DNA from: Adiantum capillus-veneris
Taxonomy: Eukaryota; Streptophyta; Polypodiopsida; Polypodiales; Pteridaceae
DNA length: 64,000 bases
Reading direction: 5' to 3'
Assembly: GCA_014529385.2 (NCBI GenBank)
Contig: CM043961.1
Coordinates: 10,170,978 to 10,234,977, forward strand
Shown one piece after another: positions 46,501 through 59,920 of this stretch (position 1 is its first letter; each line of letters opens with the position of its first letter). Below the pieces are notes generated by a model. The model was not told the DNA's origin, ran no database searches, and worked only from the letters and a program-made list of their open reading frames with translations. The translations under genes and the position numbers were made by a program.

Positions 46501-47516
46501 GTATATGGAACAGCCACAAGGTTATGCAAATATGAAACTATGTGACCTTATGCAGGTTAAAAAAACCATTGTATGGGATGAAGCAAGGACCTATAGCTTG
46601 ATATGAGAGTATTATAGCATTCCTCATTTCATTGGGCTTTGAAATGTCTGATGCAAATCATTGTATGTGCAAAACAATGAGGTGAGAACTGTGGTGATAT
46701 GCATTTATGTGGATTGTTGGAGGTGATAATGTGAGTAAAGTAGAGGGTGTATAGGCTCTACTTATGCAAGAGTTTGAGATGAAATACTTGGGAGACTTGT
46801 GGTATTTCTTGACATTGAAATCATTCGCACATAGCTATCACAAAGGCAATATGCTTTTGATATGTTGACACTTTATGGTATGGCTGATTGTAAGCCAATT
46901 GCAATGCCTTTAAATCAAAACTTGAAGTTGAGAAATGATGTAGGTTAAGTGCTTGAGAATACAACCATGTACATGAAGATTATGGGCAGCTTGACTACTT
47001 GACTTTCTCGCATCTAGACATGAGCTACACAATTGGATTGGTGAGTCAGTTTATGCAATCTCTTAAGAAACCACATTTGGATGTGGTGAGGTGAACTTTG
47101 TGCTATGTGACTGCTACCTTGGATTATGCACTCTTTTATAGGGCTGCTGTGGAGTTGCAATTCTATGGCTACACAGATGCAGATTGGGCTGTTAGTACGT
47201 ATGATCACAGGTCTAATAGTGGCTTCATGTTTTCACTTGGGAGTGCTGCTATCACATGGAGAAGGACGAAGCAACCAATGATTTCTCTTTTAAGTACAGA
47301 GGTAGAGTATAGAGGTGCTGCAGTGGCGGCATGGGAAGTAGCATGGCTAGGATTACTACTTCACAAATTTGGAGTACATGTACAGAGGGTGCTTTTCATT
47401 TATTATGACAACCTCAATAGAATACAGTTGGCACAAAACCTAGTGTTTTGTGCTAGGATGAAGCACATTGAGGTGCACTACCACTTCATCAGGGGGAAGG
47501 TCTTAAACAGTTGATA
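43540..47516 (+). pseudogene. Copia 1 gag-pol (degenerate)
   Basis: Pieces in order: gag (AHTPKEAWETSLSLDVTNTK near 43810), zinc knuckle CWGCGRRGHFEC with shortened spacing (44350), protease-downstream region (LADVLHAPNITKNLVSIGQM, 44690), integrase zinc region (HKRIGHVNLQRL, 44940) and core (YYVSFIDDHTRKVWIYFMK, 45190; QNGVVERKNRHI, 45314), RT start (WELVPLPKGKK, 46230) and RNase H (YGYTDADWA, 47165; STEVEYRGAAVAAWEVAWL, 47295; MKHIEVHYHFIR). The RT catalytic region is broken. Stops and frameshifts occur throughout. Several stops are shared with the second copy. Confidence 0.82.
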
Positions 47517-47649
47517 TCAACCTTGAGTACGTGGTGACAGATGAGTAGGTTGAAGATACCTTCACAAAGTCCCTTGGAGTGGAGAAGCTACGACAATTTT
47601 GAGCAGTGCTTGGCATACAGAAGATGGAATTGAGCTTGAGGGTGAGCAT

Positions 47650-47985
47650 TGAGATGTCAATCTTAACATATACGATCTTTTGATGACTGCCTTTGACAGT
47701 CATCATCATTGGTGTCTTGGTGTATACACATAACTTCTCCTGTGATACTACAATTGTACTACATCGAGCTGGTCTACCTACCGGAGTGATGGCACACTTA
47801 TCTACTCACCTCACTCACTAGTGGTTTACACTAGATCATTGTACTAGTTCTCCTTTTATGTTGTATTTTCCCTCATGTTTTGTAGACCTCTTATCTTGAG
47901 TTAGTGAAGAAGAAGAAGTACAATCTTTTGCCTCCATCTTTGTGTGTGTCTGTACTTGCAAGAGCTCAAGCTCTCTCCTTCTCTA
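47650..47985 (+). repeat. 3' LTR of copia 1
   Basis: See the 5' LTR; it begins TGAGATGTCAATC after a purine-rich tract. Confidence 0.8.
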
Positions 47986-49130
47986 TCTATTGACACATCA
48001 ACAATGTTTGGATTAAAAGCTTGATATGGCATCAAATGGGGAATAAATTTATGGGAGTTCATATTGTCATTGTACTACTCAATTTTATAAACAAGATCGG
48101 TGGTTGTATCTTTTTTGGTTTAATCAAGTCATGGTATGCTTCTAATTCCACCTTATGTATTCTCTTAAGTTTGGTGTTTATCAACACTACAATTTACAAG
48201 ATTATCATCTATAGCTATCAACCATAGATAAATATAATTACCTCATTTTCCCCCACTTTAAATGGAAAATTCTCAAATTACATGAATATGCTTGATCTGG
48301 AGATTTTCATAATGCTAGATTTTTACCATAATACCTAATATGGTCTTTCAACTGTTGGTGCATCATTGTCTCTATGATCTTTGCAGGTTTTCACCACCTT
48401 TGTGTTGGAGAAGAGAGAAGCTCCTAGACCAAAGCTGGTTGTTAAAGAGGTACCCTTGTTTGTGGCAGTGAACGGTGTTCTTACTTCTGAACTACTTGAA
48501 GCACCCTCTTCAGAGATAGAATACATGAATATCATCATAGCTTTTTGAGCCAAGATAGGCACGTTCAAAAAATGCATTGGTGGATGTGGTATGCTTAGCC
48601 ATATCCCGCATATTCTTTGTTGAAGCTCTTAGATTTAGATGTAATATTTTGGCATTGGATCTTTTCACTATGACGAGGTTGCGGTGCAACTACTCCATAC
48701 AAAATTTACCAATAGCAAGAGTAGTCAAAAAGTGGTTAGACATCAATACATGTAAATACACAACATGAGAAAGATGGTCGAGAAGAACCAAATTTCCATG
48801 ATGATTGTGGGAGTTTGTGTCGCTATGGATGTAGGCATGCAAGGGTAGAAATGTGTATGCATATGTGTGTGTGTGTGGTGGGGTGTGAAAAGAGATTTGA
48901 AAGCTTGCTTTTCAAGCACAACCCAAATAGTTCCCATGTTTTATGGCCATGGAAACAACACCCTTACTTGCACCAGATAGTACTTACACATTCAATTTCA
49001 CCTGGAAAGTAGCAATTAGGTGAAGTCTAGTGGGTTTTTGAACACATAAATCAATAGCTAGACCAGTTTTGCATTAGATGCATGAAATAAGAAGGGTGAG
49101 GTGTGATGAGTTGAAACAAGAGAAGGGTGT
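47986..49130. other. Unassigned spacer between copia copies
   Basis: No recognisable domain. It contains a minus-strand open frame 48335-48577 (Ser/Thr-rich, 80 aa) and short GT-rich runs. It could be remains of another element in the opposite orientation. Confidence 0.35.
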
Positions 49131-52100
49131 AAAAAGATTTGGTTTGGTTTTAGTGTGCACATAAACTGTTTAGCATAGTGAGACATGTGTATGTATGTAG
49201 GTTGTGGTTATAGGTGGTAACTGACTATTTTAGTAGGTTTCTAAAAGACTTTGTGAAGGGTTGGAAACATGTTGTCCAAATGGCTTGACCAGATTGTTAG
49301 TGCGAAGTTAAACAAGAACAACTTCCATGCTTGGAAGTTCAAATGAACAATTTCTTTATGGGCAAAGGTTATTAGGACTACATTGGTGAAGAGCATGAGA
49401 CAACACCACCATTACCAGAGGAAGGTGCAAGTGTTTTGCAAATAAATATGTTTAAATAATGGAACTAGGGAGATCATAAAGTCATGTACTTGCTTTTGGT
49501 GAGTGGGAGGGACACTATGATTGGGCATATATAAGAGGCTCATACCCCTAAGGAGGCTTGGGAAACTTTGCTATCATTGGATGTTACCAACACAAAGGCC
49601 AAGAAGCTACAGTTGAAGACTGAGCTGAATATTGTGCAGAAGAAAAACTTGTCCATCAATGCCTATTTCTAAAGATGAAGAGCATATGTGAGTCACTTGC
49701 ATCAATTGCTATTACAGTCAATGATGATGGCAAAGTAGAAGTCTGCATGTGAGGTTTGGGTCCAGAATACAAACAATTTAAAACTGGCATCCATCTTTGA
49801 GAGAAAATTCCCTCATTCATAGATTTGGCATCCTTAATGATTGTGAAAGAGTTGGCATCCTTACTGATTGTGAAAGACAAAGAACTTGAGAAAGACTCCT
49901 CTATGTAGGGAGGAAACAATAGAGGAAGAGGATATGGGTCGTGGATGAGGCCGATGAAGAGGTAAACACCAAGCACAATAGTAGAATAGCAATCAAGGTT
50001 AAAAACACAGGTGGTTGAGGAATCTTTTGAGGCAGGGGGAGTCGAAGAGTTCGTGGAAATGCATAGCGCAATAATGCTTGTCAACACAAAAATGTAGTAT
50101 GTTGGGGTTGTGGAAGATGTGGTCACTTTGAATGTGACTTTCTAAACACAAGGTAACAAAACAATTATGCAAGCACTAGCAGGAATGTAGATGAGCCTTG
50201 AAGGCTATTTGTGGTGCAACACATATTGAATACTATATCTGCAAATGGGGCAAAATGATAATGTCTAGTATGTGGATTTCGGTGCATTGAATCACATGAC
50301 TAGTCATGGTGAATTGTTCAAGGAAATGCAAAATTTACAAAGTCGTGCTATAGAGAAACTAGGGATGATAATGCGCATCCCATTATGTATACGAGAAATG
50401 TGACATGTATATGGTAGATGGTAAAGTGAAGCACCTAATTGATGTATTGCATGCACCCAACATTACAAAGAACCTGGTTTCTATTGGGCAAATGATTGAG
50501 CAAGGTTTGTAGGTCAGGTTTAACTCCGATGGTCTCTTTGTTAAAGAGAATAAGAAGAATGAAATGCTGGTCTTGCAAGGAAAAAAAGTGAAAAAAGTGT
50601 TTACTATGGATGAAATGTGTCCGAGGTGAATGCTGCCATGTTTGCAAAAGATTCAAGTGTTGTTCCAAACATTGAAATCTAGCACAAACGTATTGGTCAC
50701 GTAAATTTGCAGAGGTTGAAAATGATGCAAACTAAAGAGATGGTTACAATTATTCCAGCATTTTAAAGTTGTTGAAATGCAAAAAGTTTGTGAAGCTTGT
50801 TAATTTGGAAAGCAACAAAACAGGCAAACGTTCCTCATAATAAGCATGAATGCATTGGATTTAGTGCACACAAATGTATGGGGTCCGACAAAGACTGCAT
50901 CTGTGGGTGGATGTATATACTATGTGAGTTTTATTGATGACCATACAAGGAAGGTATGGATCTATTTCATGAAGTAAAAAAGTAAGGTTTTCTAAAAAAG
51001 CATGGAATTCAGAGACAGTTTTCATGCAGGTATACTCCTAGCAAAATGGTGTTGTTGAGCGAAAGAACATGCACATTGTAGAAGTTTCTAGAGCGTTCAT
51101 GAATGAAAAGAATATGCCTCATTGTTATTGGCGAGATTGTTGCTATAGGTGTGTACATTATGAATAGGACCTCTACTGCTGGAGTACATGATATGACACC
51201 TGATCAATGGCAAAAAACCGGATGTGTCAAATTTTAAAGTTTTTGGATGTATTGCTTATGTGCATGTTCTAGATGAGCTACGAAGTAAGCTTGATCTATA
51301 AGCAAAAAAATGCGTGTTCATTGGCTATTCCTTTGAGTAGAAAGGGTAGAAGTGTTACAATCCTGTCACGCGTGAAGTGAGGGTGAGCAAGGATGTTTTT
51401 TTTATGAAACATCAAGCTAGTATGTTGATATAAAAGATGATTTGGGGACTGATGTAATAAGAAATGTGGCTACAAAAAATACAAGTGCATAGTCACAAGT
51501 CTTGAGTAGGATGCAAGGGACTGGCAAGTTGCATGAAAGAGTGAGTCCTGCTAACTCTTCAAATGTATCAAGGAAAGGGAAGGAAAAAGTTGATGATGCC
51601 CCTAAGTTGCCAAATTGAGTGCTGGTTATGATGATGATGATAGATGATGATAGCAGTAGTTTTGAGCAAAGTTTAATGAGTAGTTTGGCATACCCTCTTT
51701 GAAAACTTTGGGTGCAAGAAGGATGCGAGCAGGGAACAAGGCGCCTAGAAGTGATCCTGGACCACGCAGGTAAAAGAGAGTAATAAATCTTGTGCAAAGA
51801 TTGACTTATGATAGTTATGTGGCTCGTCATTGTGCATATATGACAAAGATTATAGAGGAGGTAAAACCCACATGTTTTAAGGATGTTGTCAAAGATGAAA
51901 AATGGTGCAAGCTATGGATGGAGAGATTTTTGAACTTGATGCAAATGGAACATGTGAATTGGTACCATTACCAAAAAAAGGTAAAAAGGCAGTTGGATGT
52001 AAGTGGGTTTCCAAAATAAAGCACAGTGTTGATGGCAGTGTGAGCATGTACAAGGCTATGCTTGTAGCCAAATCTTATCCATAGACTTATGGGATTGATT

Positions 52101-53108
52101 ATGAGGAGACATTCAGCCCCATAGCCAAGATGGCTAGTCTTTATTGCAATTGATGCTGCACTAAAATGGGCGTTGAAGCAAATGGATGTAAAGAATGCAT
52201 TTTTGAACGAGACTTGGAGGAAGTTGTGTAGATGGAGCAGCCACAAGGTTATGCAAATATGAGGCTACGGGGCCTTGTATGCAGGTTAAAGAAAGCATTG
52301 TATGGGCTAAAGCAAGCACCTACAGCTTGGTATGAGAGTCTTATAGCATTCCTCATTTTATTGGGCTTTGAAATGTCTGATGCAGATCATTCATTGTATG
52401 TGCAAAAGAATGAGGCAAGAACTGTGGTGATATGCATTTATGTGGATTGTTTGATTGTTGGAGGTGATAATGTGACTAAAGTAGAGGGTGTATAGGCTCT
52501 ACTTATGCAAGAGTTTGAGATGAAATACTTGGGAGACTTGTGGTATTTCTTGGACATTAAAATCATTTTCACATACCTATCATAAAGGCAATATGCTTTT
52601 GATATGTTGAAAATTTATGGTATGACTGAGTGTAAGCCAATTGCAATGCCTTTAGATCAAAATCTGAAGTTGAGAAATGATGGAGGTTAAGTGCTTCAGA
52701 ATGCAACCATGTATATGAAAATTATGGGCAGCTTGACTACTTGACTATATCACGTATAGACATGAGCTACACAGTTGGATTGGTGAGTCAGTTTATGGAA
52801 TCTCTTAGGGAACCACACTTGGATGTGGTGAGGTGCACTTTGTGCTATGTGACTACTACCTTGGATTATGTACTCTTTTATAGGGCTGATGTGGAGTTGC
52901 AATTCTATGGCTACACAGATGCAGATTGGGCTGGTGGTACATATGATCACAGGTCTAATAGCGGCTTCATGTTTTCACTTGGGAGTGTTGCTATCACATG
53001 GAGATATAAGAAGCAATCCATGATTTCTCTTTCAAGTACAGAGGTACATTATAGAGGTGCTGTTGTGGCGGCATGTGAAGTAGCATGATTAGGATTACTA
53101 CTTCACAT
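49131..53108 (+). mobile_element. Ty1/copia element 2, LTR-less copy
   Basis: Closely similar to 43400-47360 of copia 1 along its whole length. It begins about 270 bp inside the element and ends in RNase H (LLLH), where the chromovirus LTR starts. Neither LTR is present. Remnants include GHIQEAHTPKEAW-type gag, CWGCGRCGHFEC, the integrase core, a clearer RT segment (52232-52495, with LKKALYGLKQAPTAWYESL and CIYVDCLIVGGDN, where the usual YVDD is YVDC) and RNase H (YGYTDADWAGGTYDHRSNSG). Stops in common with copia 1 show descent from one already defective copy. Confidence 0.82.
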
Positions 53109-53112
53109 CTTT

Positions 53113-55972
53113 TGTAAGGTCCTCCTCTTAGCCCTTACTCTTGATGACATATCTAAGCCGCCGACTTTTCGAATACGATCGAGTAAATTTGATCTATAGT
53201 CAAGCACCCGAGCTATCCACGAGACACTTTCGGTTTTCATCAATGCATGGGATATTAGTTTTATCTCAAGAAAAAAAATAAATTTTCATAAGAACGAATA
53301 AGGGTAAGGCGAAAAAGTAACTTGTTGAAAAGTAGCTTCTTGAAAAATCCACTTGTTGGAAAATAGCTTGGTGAAAAAGCTACTTGTTGAAAAGTAGCCT
53401 ATTGAATTGAAAAAGTAGCCACTTGTTGAAAATAGCTTGTTGAATTGGAAAAGTAGCCACTTGTTGGAAAAGTACCTTCATGCATAAGCCACTTGTAGGA
53501 AAAAGTAGCTTCTTGCATAAGTAGCTTGTTGGAGAACTTTGAAAAGGAAGAAAACATATCAAGATATGCCAAAGTAACTTATCCCGATAAGTTAAGGGCC
53601 TTATCAAATTAATCTTAAAAGGAGGCCTTCTCTACTCATTAAACACTTTGCTTCACTTCACTTCCCTTCACATTTTGATTGTGCAAGCTTGATAGTGAAC
53701 TATGAAAGCCAAAGCTAATCCTCCTTCATACACACCCTACACACACCTCTCTCCCCAAGAGAAGACATAACCATAATCCAAATTACCATTACACTCTTCC
53801 CTTTTTCTCTCCTAACTATAAGCTTTCCATAGCTTCAGTTTTCTTAACCTCTCTTTATTCCCATAGCCAAATCGGTGGTTTCAAGCAAAGGGAAGTAGAA
53901 AAGAACCGGCAATAATTAATACACCTCATCATTGCTCTTCCAAAGCTAGGAGAAGACCCTGCTAAAGACACATTAAGTTCCGAAACCATAAGCCTCTTCT
54001 AGCAACATAACTAATCCTCTCCACGGTAGTAAAGGTACGCCTAAATCCCTTCTTAAAGAAGAATTTGTTAATCATTCATACACTATCACATGCATATTTT
54101 ACGATACACTAGCATGTCCACTCTTAGAAACTTTGCCATTCTTACACTACCCTGCATAGAAGGGTTTTACTCTTGCATAAGCACTCAAAGGAAGTTTTGA
54201 TTATTTGCCCAATATTGCAAGTTCGCACATTTCAAAGTTTTGTGTGTACCACGCATAGACACACCAAGAAAAACTCATTATAGAAAGCATATGCATTGTT
54301 CATTTCAAGTTTGTTTTGCAAATTCGAAGGGGAGAGTAAGGGGATAGCTTCACGGATGTCATGATCGTGTTGCTTGAACATAAAATTCCCATCGCTTTCA
54401 TGGAGATGTCCCATGGATGGAAAATGATGAAAAAGGGACCAAAATGGGATTCATCGAAGACGGGGTTAACTCGAAACTTACGACGAGACAAAACCTTAAA
54501 GTTACATGAGATTCATTGTTTTATTAAGGTCTTGTTTGAGTAGAAAATTAAAGAGGAATTAGGAATTAAGGGATTATAACTCAAGGAGCTTAATATAAAT
54601 TTAAACTAGGATTAAAAATCTTACCGAGAAGATTCACGTGGATAGCCCTAGCATAACATAGAGATTTAAGTGTGAACTTGTCTTCATGTTTGGAAAAAGG
54701 CCAACGCAGGTGTTTACCTGTGGGATACAACGGGGGATGGTTATTTTCGACTAGGACTGATAACCGTTGGTCTATACTTTGATCTCGGGTTCATTCATTG
54801 CCCTAGAAATGGGATTGAATGGGAGTGTGTCCCGACCGGGTGGATGTGACCCGCAGATGCGTCTGGAAATCGGCCTAGTTCGAGTAGACCTGATGTCGAC
54901 GGGGAAAAGGAGGAAGGAAAGAGGATCCATGGAGGGATCATGATAAGGGAGGAGGATGTGATTCAATTAAGGAACTCTTCAAATTGTTTGGTAAAAAGGA
55001 ACTTTGGAAAGGCTAGAAACCTAAATGGGCTATTCCGCAATTGTCCTCATCAGCCGGACTTTTGCTCTTCTTTTTGGGATTATTGATTTAAAAGGAACCT
55101 AAAGTAGATTATCTTTGAAGCTTTTCCCACACAAGATAAAGAAATATAAGAATTGGAATTTGTGTAAAGGCGCCGCCTCCACACGTGGAGGAGGAGACAT
55201 GATACCCGAGTCCTGGGACAAGGATAGAGATATGCCTGGAGAAGTATATGTGATTGCTTGAAAGATAACTACATAATTTTACTAATATTAAAGGAAAAAG
55301 GAAGTAAAAATATTCTATAAAGAAAAAGTTGGGAACGACCTGATAAATGCACATTTGCAAGGGTATGCAACAGTTTGCATGCTGCTTTCAAATGCTTGAA
55401 ATGTATTCTTGGTTTGACATGATTACTGTTTTCTAGTATCATAGTATTACCTTGGGAAGATGCATTTATCAAACGGTTTAGTGGGTGGGCGGATTCCGGA
55501 GGGTTAATTGTTGGCCGGAAAGTTGAACCCAATTTTATGCTATCCTAGAAGTAAAGTCAATAGCAAGGGAAAGGGATTCCAATCTACGGAGCGGGAGAAA
55601 AACTTGGGATCGAGGGATTTGTGTAGATTATAATACACTCACCTGAGGGGAACGCATTGACGGCTGTGCTCGGTCATAACGGGAAAAAAGCGTCAATGAC
55701 CTTGAACCAAGGGTGAATTAGAGAACTCCCACCAGTTGACCCTGGAAGGTTGAGTTCCTAGTTAGTCTGATGACTTCGATTGGTAAGCAAAGGTTCATCG
55801 GGGCTAAGGGATCCATATGAAAGAAAGTGAATGTTATCACCCCCTTGAGTTGGCATCGAAGAGTAGGAGGAGTCTTGTCTTGGTGTCCATCTCAAGCGGG
55901 AGGGATGTCGGAGATCACGGTGTATCCATGTCGAGATGGTACAGCCGGTGGTCCTCGGGCATGGCCCTCACA
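53113..55972 (+). repeat. 5' LTR of gypsy 2
   Basis: Starts TGTAAGGTCC and ends CCCTCACA, 2 nt before the primer site. It contains a low-complexity stretch of GTAGC(C)ACTTGTTGAAAA units (53310-53540). It matches 60530-63399 along its length with small differences. Confidence 0.85.
53310..53540. repeat. AAGTAGCCACTTGTTGAAAA short-unit repeats in LTR
   Basis: Irregular repeats of CTTGTTGAAAAAGTAGC-type units; the same array is at 60730-60955 in the 3' LTR. Confidence 0.8.
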
Positions 55973-55974
55973 AG

Positions 55975-55986
55975 TGGTATTAGAGC
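55975..55986 (+). promoter_or_regulatory. Gypsy 2 primer-binding site
   Basis: TGGTATTAGAGC differs from the tRNA-iMet site TGGTATCAGAGC by one C-to-T change and starts 2 nt after the LTR. Confidence 0.85.
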
Positions 55987-56442
55987 GCGGTTTTTATCCT
56001 TGGATAGATAAAGGTTTTAAGAGAATCTTGTAGAAAAGAGTGAGATAATGAAAAATAACTTCTCAAATTACATGAAAACTTTCAGATGACGTGGACCTCT
56101 CAAGAAGAGGAACTACTGGAAAAGTTCCAAAAACAAATGGAAGAAGCAACTATGGAAACAAGTTGGTGAGGCTATATGTGCTTGCTAGTCACTTTCTTCT
56201 CGAGTCCACAGACTTGTATTTTCTGTGAGTGGCATACTTAAGGCTTTAAAGTTTGTAATGTCAAAGCAAGAGATGGAAGAACTTGATATCAGTAATTATT
56301 TTCCCGAGATGTAAATTTTTTTGGCGTAATAGAAAAAAGAAAGATTTTTGAAAGAGAGAAAAATAACAAAGATTTTACCTTTTTGAAATGTCTATCTTTA
56401 AAAGAATTTAACTAATCTTGTATATTTGAAAGAATCCTAAAG

Positions 56443-59400
56443 ATGGGCCAATTTGAAGGAATCCTAGGGATGGATTGGTTGAGCAAAAATAAAGACAAAA
56501 TTTATTGCAGTGAAGGAAGCATCTCTTTTTCAAACTCAGAGGGTGAACCAGTCTTAGTGCAAGGCAGAACAGGGAAAGCTCCCCTGAAGGTGGTCAAAGC
56601 CAGTTGTTTGGTTAAGGGGTTAAAGAAAGAACTGTCAATTTATAAGACTCAATAAACCAGAGAGCGAATCAGAGCCTGAATGGATAAATGAACATCAAGA
56701 TACTTTTCTAGAGGAATTGACAACTCTTCCATCGCCTAGGGAATTAGTGCACGAGATCGAGCTCATTCCTGGTGCCCAACCAATAGCAAAAACTCCTACA
56801 AGATGTCACCTTCCGAATCCATAGAGCTGAATAATCAATTGACTCAGCTTTTGGAACAAGGTTTCATCAAACCCAGTGTCTCTCCCTGGGCTGCTCCTGT
56901 ACTCTTCCAAAAGAAGAAAGATGGGTTCAGACTTTGCATAGATTTTTGAGGCCTAAATCAATGCACTGTCAAGAACAAGTATCCCTTGCCTCGCATAGAT
57001 GAGCTGCTTGATCGACTCGGTGGTTCCAATTTTTTCACCAAGATTGATCTCAGGACAAGCTACTACCAAGTTGGGATAAAAAGGGAGGATATTCCAAAAA
57101 CAGCTTCCAACACAAGGTTTGGGCATTATGAGTTCACCGTCATGCCTTTTGGCCTAATTAATGCCCGTGCCACATTTAACCGTCTCATAACCGACCTCTT
57201 CAGGACAGAGTTAGATGATTTTGTTCTAGACTTCTTTGATGACATCCTTATATATCCAAAGACTATAGAAGATCACGAACTTCATGTATGCCGTGTCTTG
57301 GAAATTCTCAGAAGAGCCCAACTCTACGCCAAGCGGAGCAAATGCTCTTTATTTGTAGAGAAGGTTGCCTATTTGGGATACATAGTTTCAAAGGATGGTC
57401 TTTCTCCCGACCCAGCTAAGGTGGAAGTTGTATTTCAATAGCCCATTCCCAAGAGTGTTTCAGAAGTACGGGGATTCATTGGCCTAACAGGATGGTGTAG
57501 AGTATTTATAAAAAACTATGCACTCATCGTAGGCCCTCTCACTGAACTCACTAAGAAAGAGGAACCCTTTATCTAGTTTGACAAGAGAGATAGAGCCTTC
57601 AACAAATTAAAGGAGATCTTGGCCAGTGAACCTGTTCTCAAACTTCCAGATTTTCAAAAAACCTTTGGAGTGATAGTGGATGCTTGCATATAAGGTATAG
57701 GTGGAATCCTACAGCAAGAAGGCCATCCCATAGCCTATGAATCACGACAACTCAGGATTCATGAGAAGAATTATCCCACCCATGACCTCGAGCTACTAGC
57801 TGTGGTTCATGCCCTCAAAATGTGGAGACACTATCTTCTAGGTCAGGTGTTTGAGCTTGTTATTGACCACAAAAGTCTCAAGTGGATTTTCAACCAGCCA
57901 GGTCTCAATATGCGACAAAGGCGATGAGTTGAATTTCTCCAAGAGTTCACTTTTGAGATCAAATTTAGACCAGGCAAGGAAAATTAAGTTGCAAATGCAC
58001 TGAGCTGACGAGTAGTGGCCCTTGCCATTACACTAGTCCATTCAACTCTACCCGAGGAAGTTCAAAATACCCTCCAAACCGATGAGCAATTTGGTCTATT
58101 GATCCAAGAAATCCAAGCTCAAATTTAGAAAAGATATTTGGAAGACTACTCTATTCAAGATGGACTCTTATTCTTCAGGAATCGATTGTGCATACCTATA
58201 TGCTTAAGGATGCAAATTCTAAAGGAAGCTCATGAAACTCCCCTTGTAGCTCACCTAGGTTATCACAAAATGTTTGCTTCTCTGAAAAAAATTTTCTATT
58301 GGCCTAAGATGAAAAAGAATACCTTAGAGTACGTTAAGAAGTGTTTGGTATGCCAAAAGGTGAAGGCTGAAAGAGTTAAGATTCCTAGGAAGCTACAACC
58401 ATTCGATATACCTGCAATGAAGTGGGAGTGCATCAGTATGGATTTTGTAACAGTGTTACCCAAGACTGTTGGAAATTTTGATTCTATTTTTGTGGTGGTG
58501 GATAAATTCAACAAAGTAGCTCACCTTGTCCAAGTCAAAACCACTACCTCTGCAACAGATATTGATCAAATTTTTGTAAAAGAAATTATCAGATTAGATG
58601 GAATACCTGCTAGGATAATCAGTGATTGTGCTGCCAAGTTTACCTCTAAGTTTTGGAAGGCCATGTTGCATCCTTACGCACTCAATTAAACCTAAGTTTA
58701 GCCTATCATCCAGAGACAGATGGACAAACTGAAAGAGTTCATCAAGTCATAGAAGATATCTTGAGATCATATTGTAGTCAGCAACCTCATCTTTGGATCA
58801 AGTTTTTTAGTGGAATTTTCTTATAATTCTTCCTACCATAGAAGCCTAGGAATGTCACCATTCAAAGCTCTTTATGGACAAGACTGTATCATTCCTCTCA
58901 GAATGGCCAACCTAAGTCTCCCAGTGCCTACAACAAAGAATACACCTGAAGAAATGGATCACCAAATCAAAATAATAAGGGAGAACCTTAAGAGAGAAAG
59001 TGACAGGCAAAAGAGTTATGCTGATTTACATAGATCTCCCCGGATTTTTAAGGCAGAAGATAGAGTTTTCCTTGGGGTAAAGCCAAAGAGGAGTTCACTC
59101 AAACTGGGAAAATACAAGAAGTTAGCATATAGATATTGTGGACCCTTTGAGATTCTGAGAAGGATAGGGGACCAATCTTACGAACTCGCTTTACCCCCTC
59201 ACTTGCATGTGCACAATGTTTTTCATGTTAGCTTGCTAAAAAGATATGTTGCAGATCCCCTTCACATCCTAAATGATGAAGATACTATTCTTATCACACA
59301 GGAAGAATTCTAGATGGAGCCAGTGCAAATTTTAGACATGAAGGAGCGAAAGCTACGACATCGAACAATTCAGGAGGTTTTAGTCCAGTGGAAGGGCTAT

Positions 59401-59450
59401 CCCATTGAAGATGCCTCTTGGGAAGATTGAGAACGCCTCTTTTATTTGTA
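56443..59450 (+). pseudogene. Gypsy 2 pol with chromodomain (several stops)
   Basis: Order: protease C-terminal part (GILGMDWLSKN, 56460), RT ([69 protein letters not shown]; catalytic box as FFDDILIY, 57232), RNase H (GVIVDAC.., [29 protein letters not shown]), integrase zinc region (AHLGYHKMFASLKKIFYWP, CLVCQKVK) and core ([22 protein letters not shown], with D in place of R in the usual SDRxxxF), the GPFEILRRIG region (59138-59170), and a chromodomain (RTIQEVLVQWKGYP, ASWED, 59365-59427). Isolated stops lie at about 56820, 56947, 57439, 57575 and 57691, and a frame change lies near 58690. The protein is not made intact. Confidence 0.88.
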
Positions 59451-59499
59451 CTCAAACTAAACCGTGTTAGCCCATGTAACTAAAAATCCAAGTTCTATC

Positions 59500-59920
59500 T
59501 TACTAAACTTTTGTAACCTGACCTTTTGCTAAATAATAACAAGATTAGTGTTTTCCTTTACGTCTTGTGACTCGGATTTGTGTATGGAATTACAAAATCA
59601 ATAAATAGATTTAGCTATGTTTGAAATTCTCTCAAGGACTTCTATCAAATACAAGATATAAGAACTCAGAACCAATTTCATTATATCCATCAAGAAAAAT
59701 CAAAGGAAGAAAGACTTAAGACACGCACCAAGATCTTAGAACATGATGAATATGAGACAACAAAGATACATTTTCTAGAGGACAAAAATCCCATCCATTA
59801 CATGATCACAAAATCAATTATCACAAGCAGGGCACATATTTGGCCTCTCATTAATAGGAAGGATTTGTTGTGAAATTGTTGCACTAATCTCTCTAGTGAG
59901 GTGTGAAGTTAAAGGGCCCT
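59500..59920. other. Gypsy 2 non-coding region after pol
   Basis: An AT-rich spacer between the chromodomain end and the antisense ORF. No feature recognised. Confidence 0.5.

Larger units (their letters stand above)
42788..47985 (+). mobile_element. Ty1/copia element 1, decayed, with LTRs
   Basis: LTRs of about 340 bp begin TGAGATGTCAA (42788 and 47650). A tRNA-iMet-type primer site follows the 5' LTR, and a purine-rich GAGCTTGAGGGTGAG segment precedes the 3' LTR. Gag, protease, integrase, RT and RNase H remnants read on the plus strand in copia order (integrase before RT). Many stops are present. Target duplication is not clear, partly because the 5' flank has been duplicated. Confidence 0.85.
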
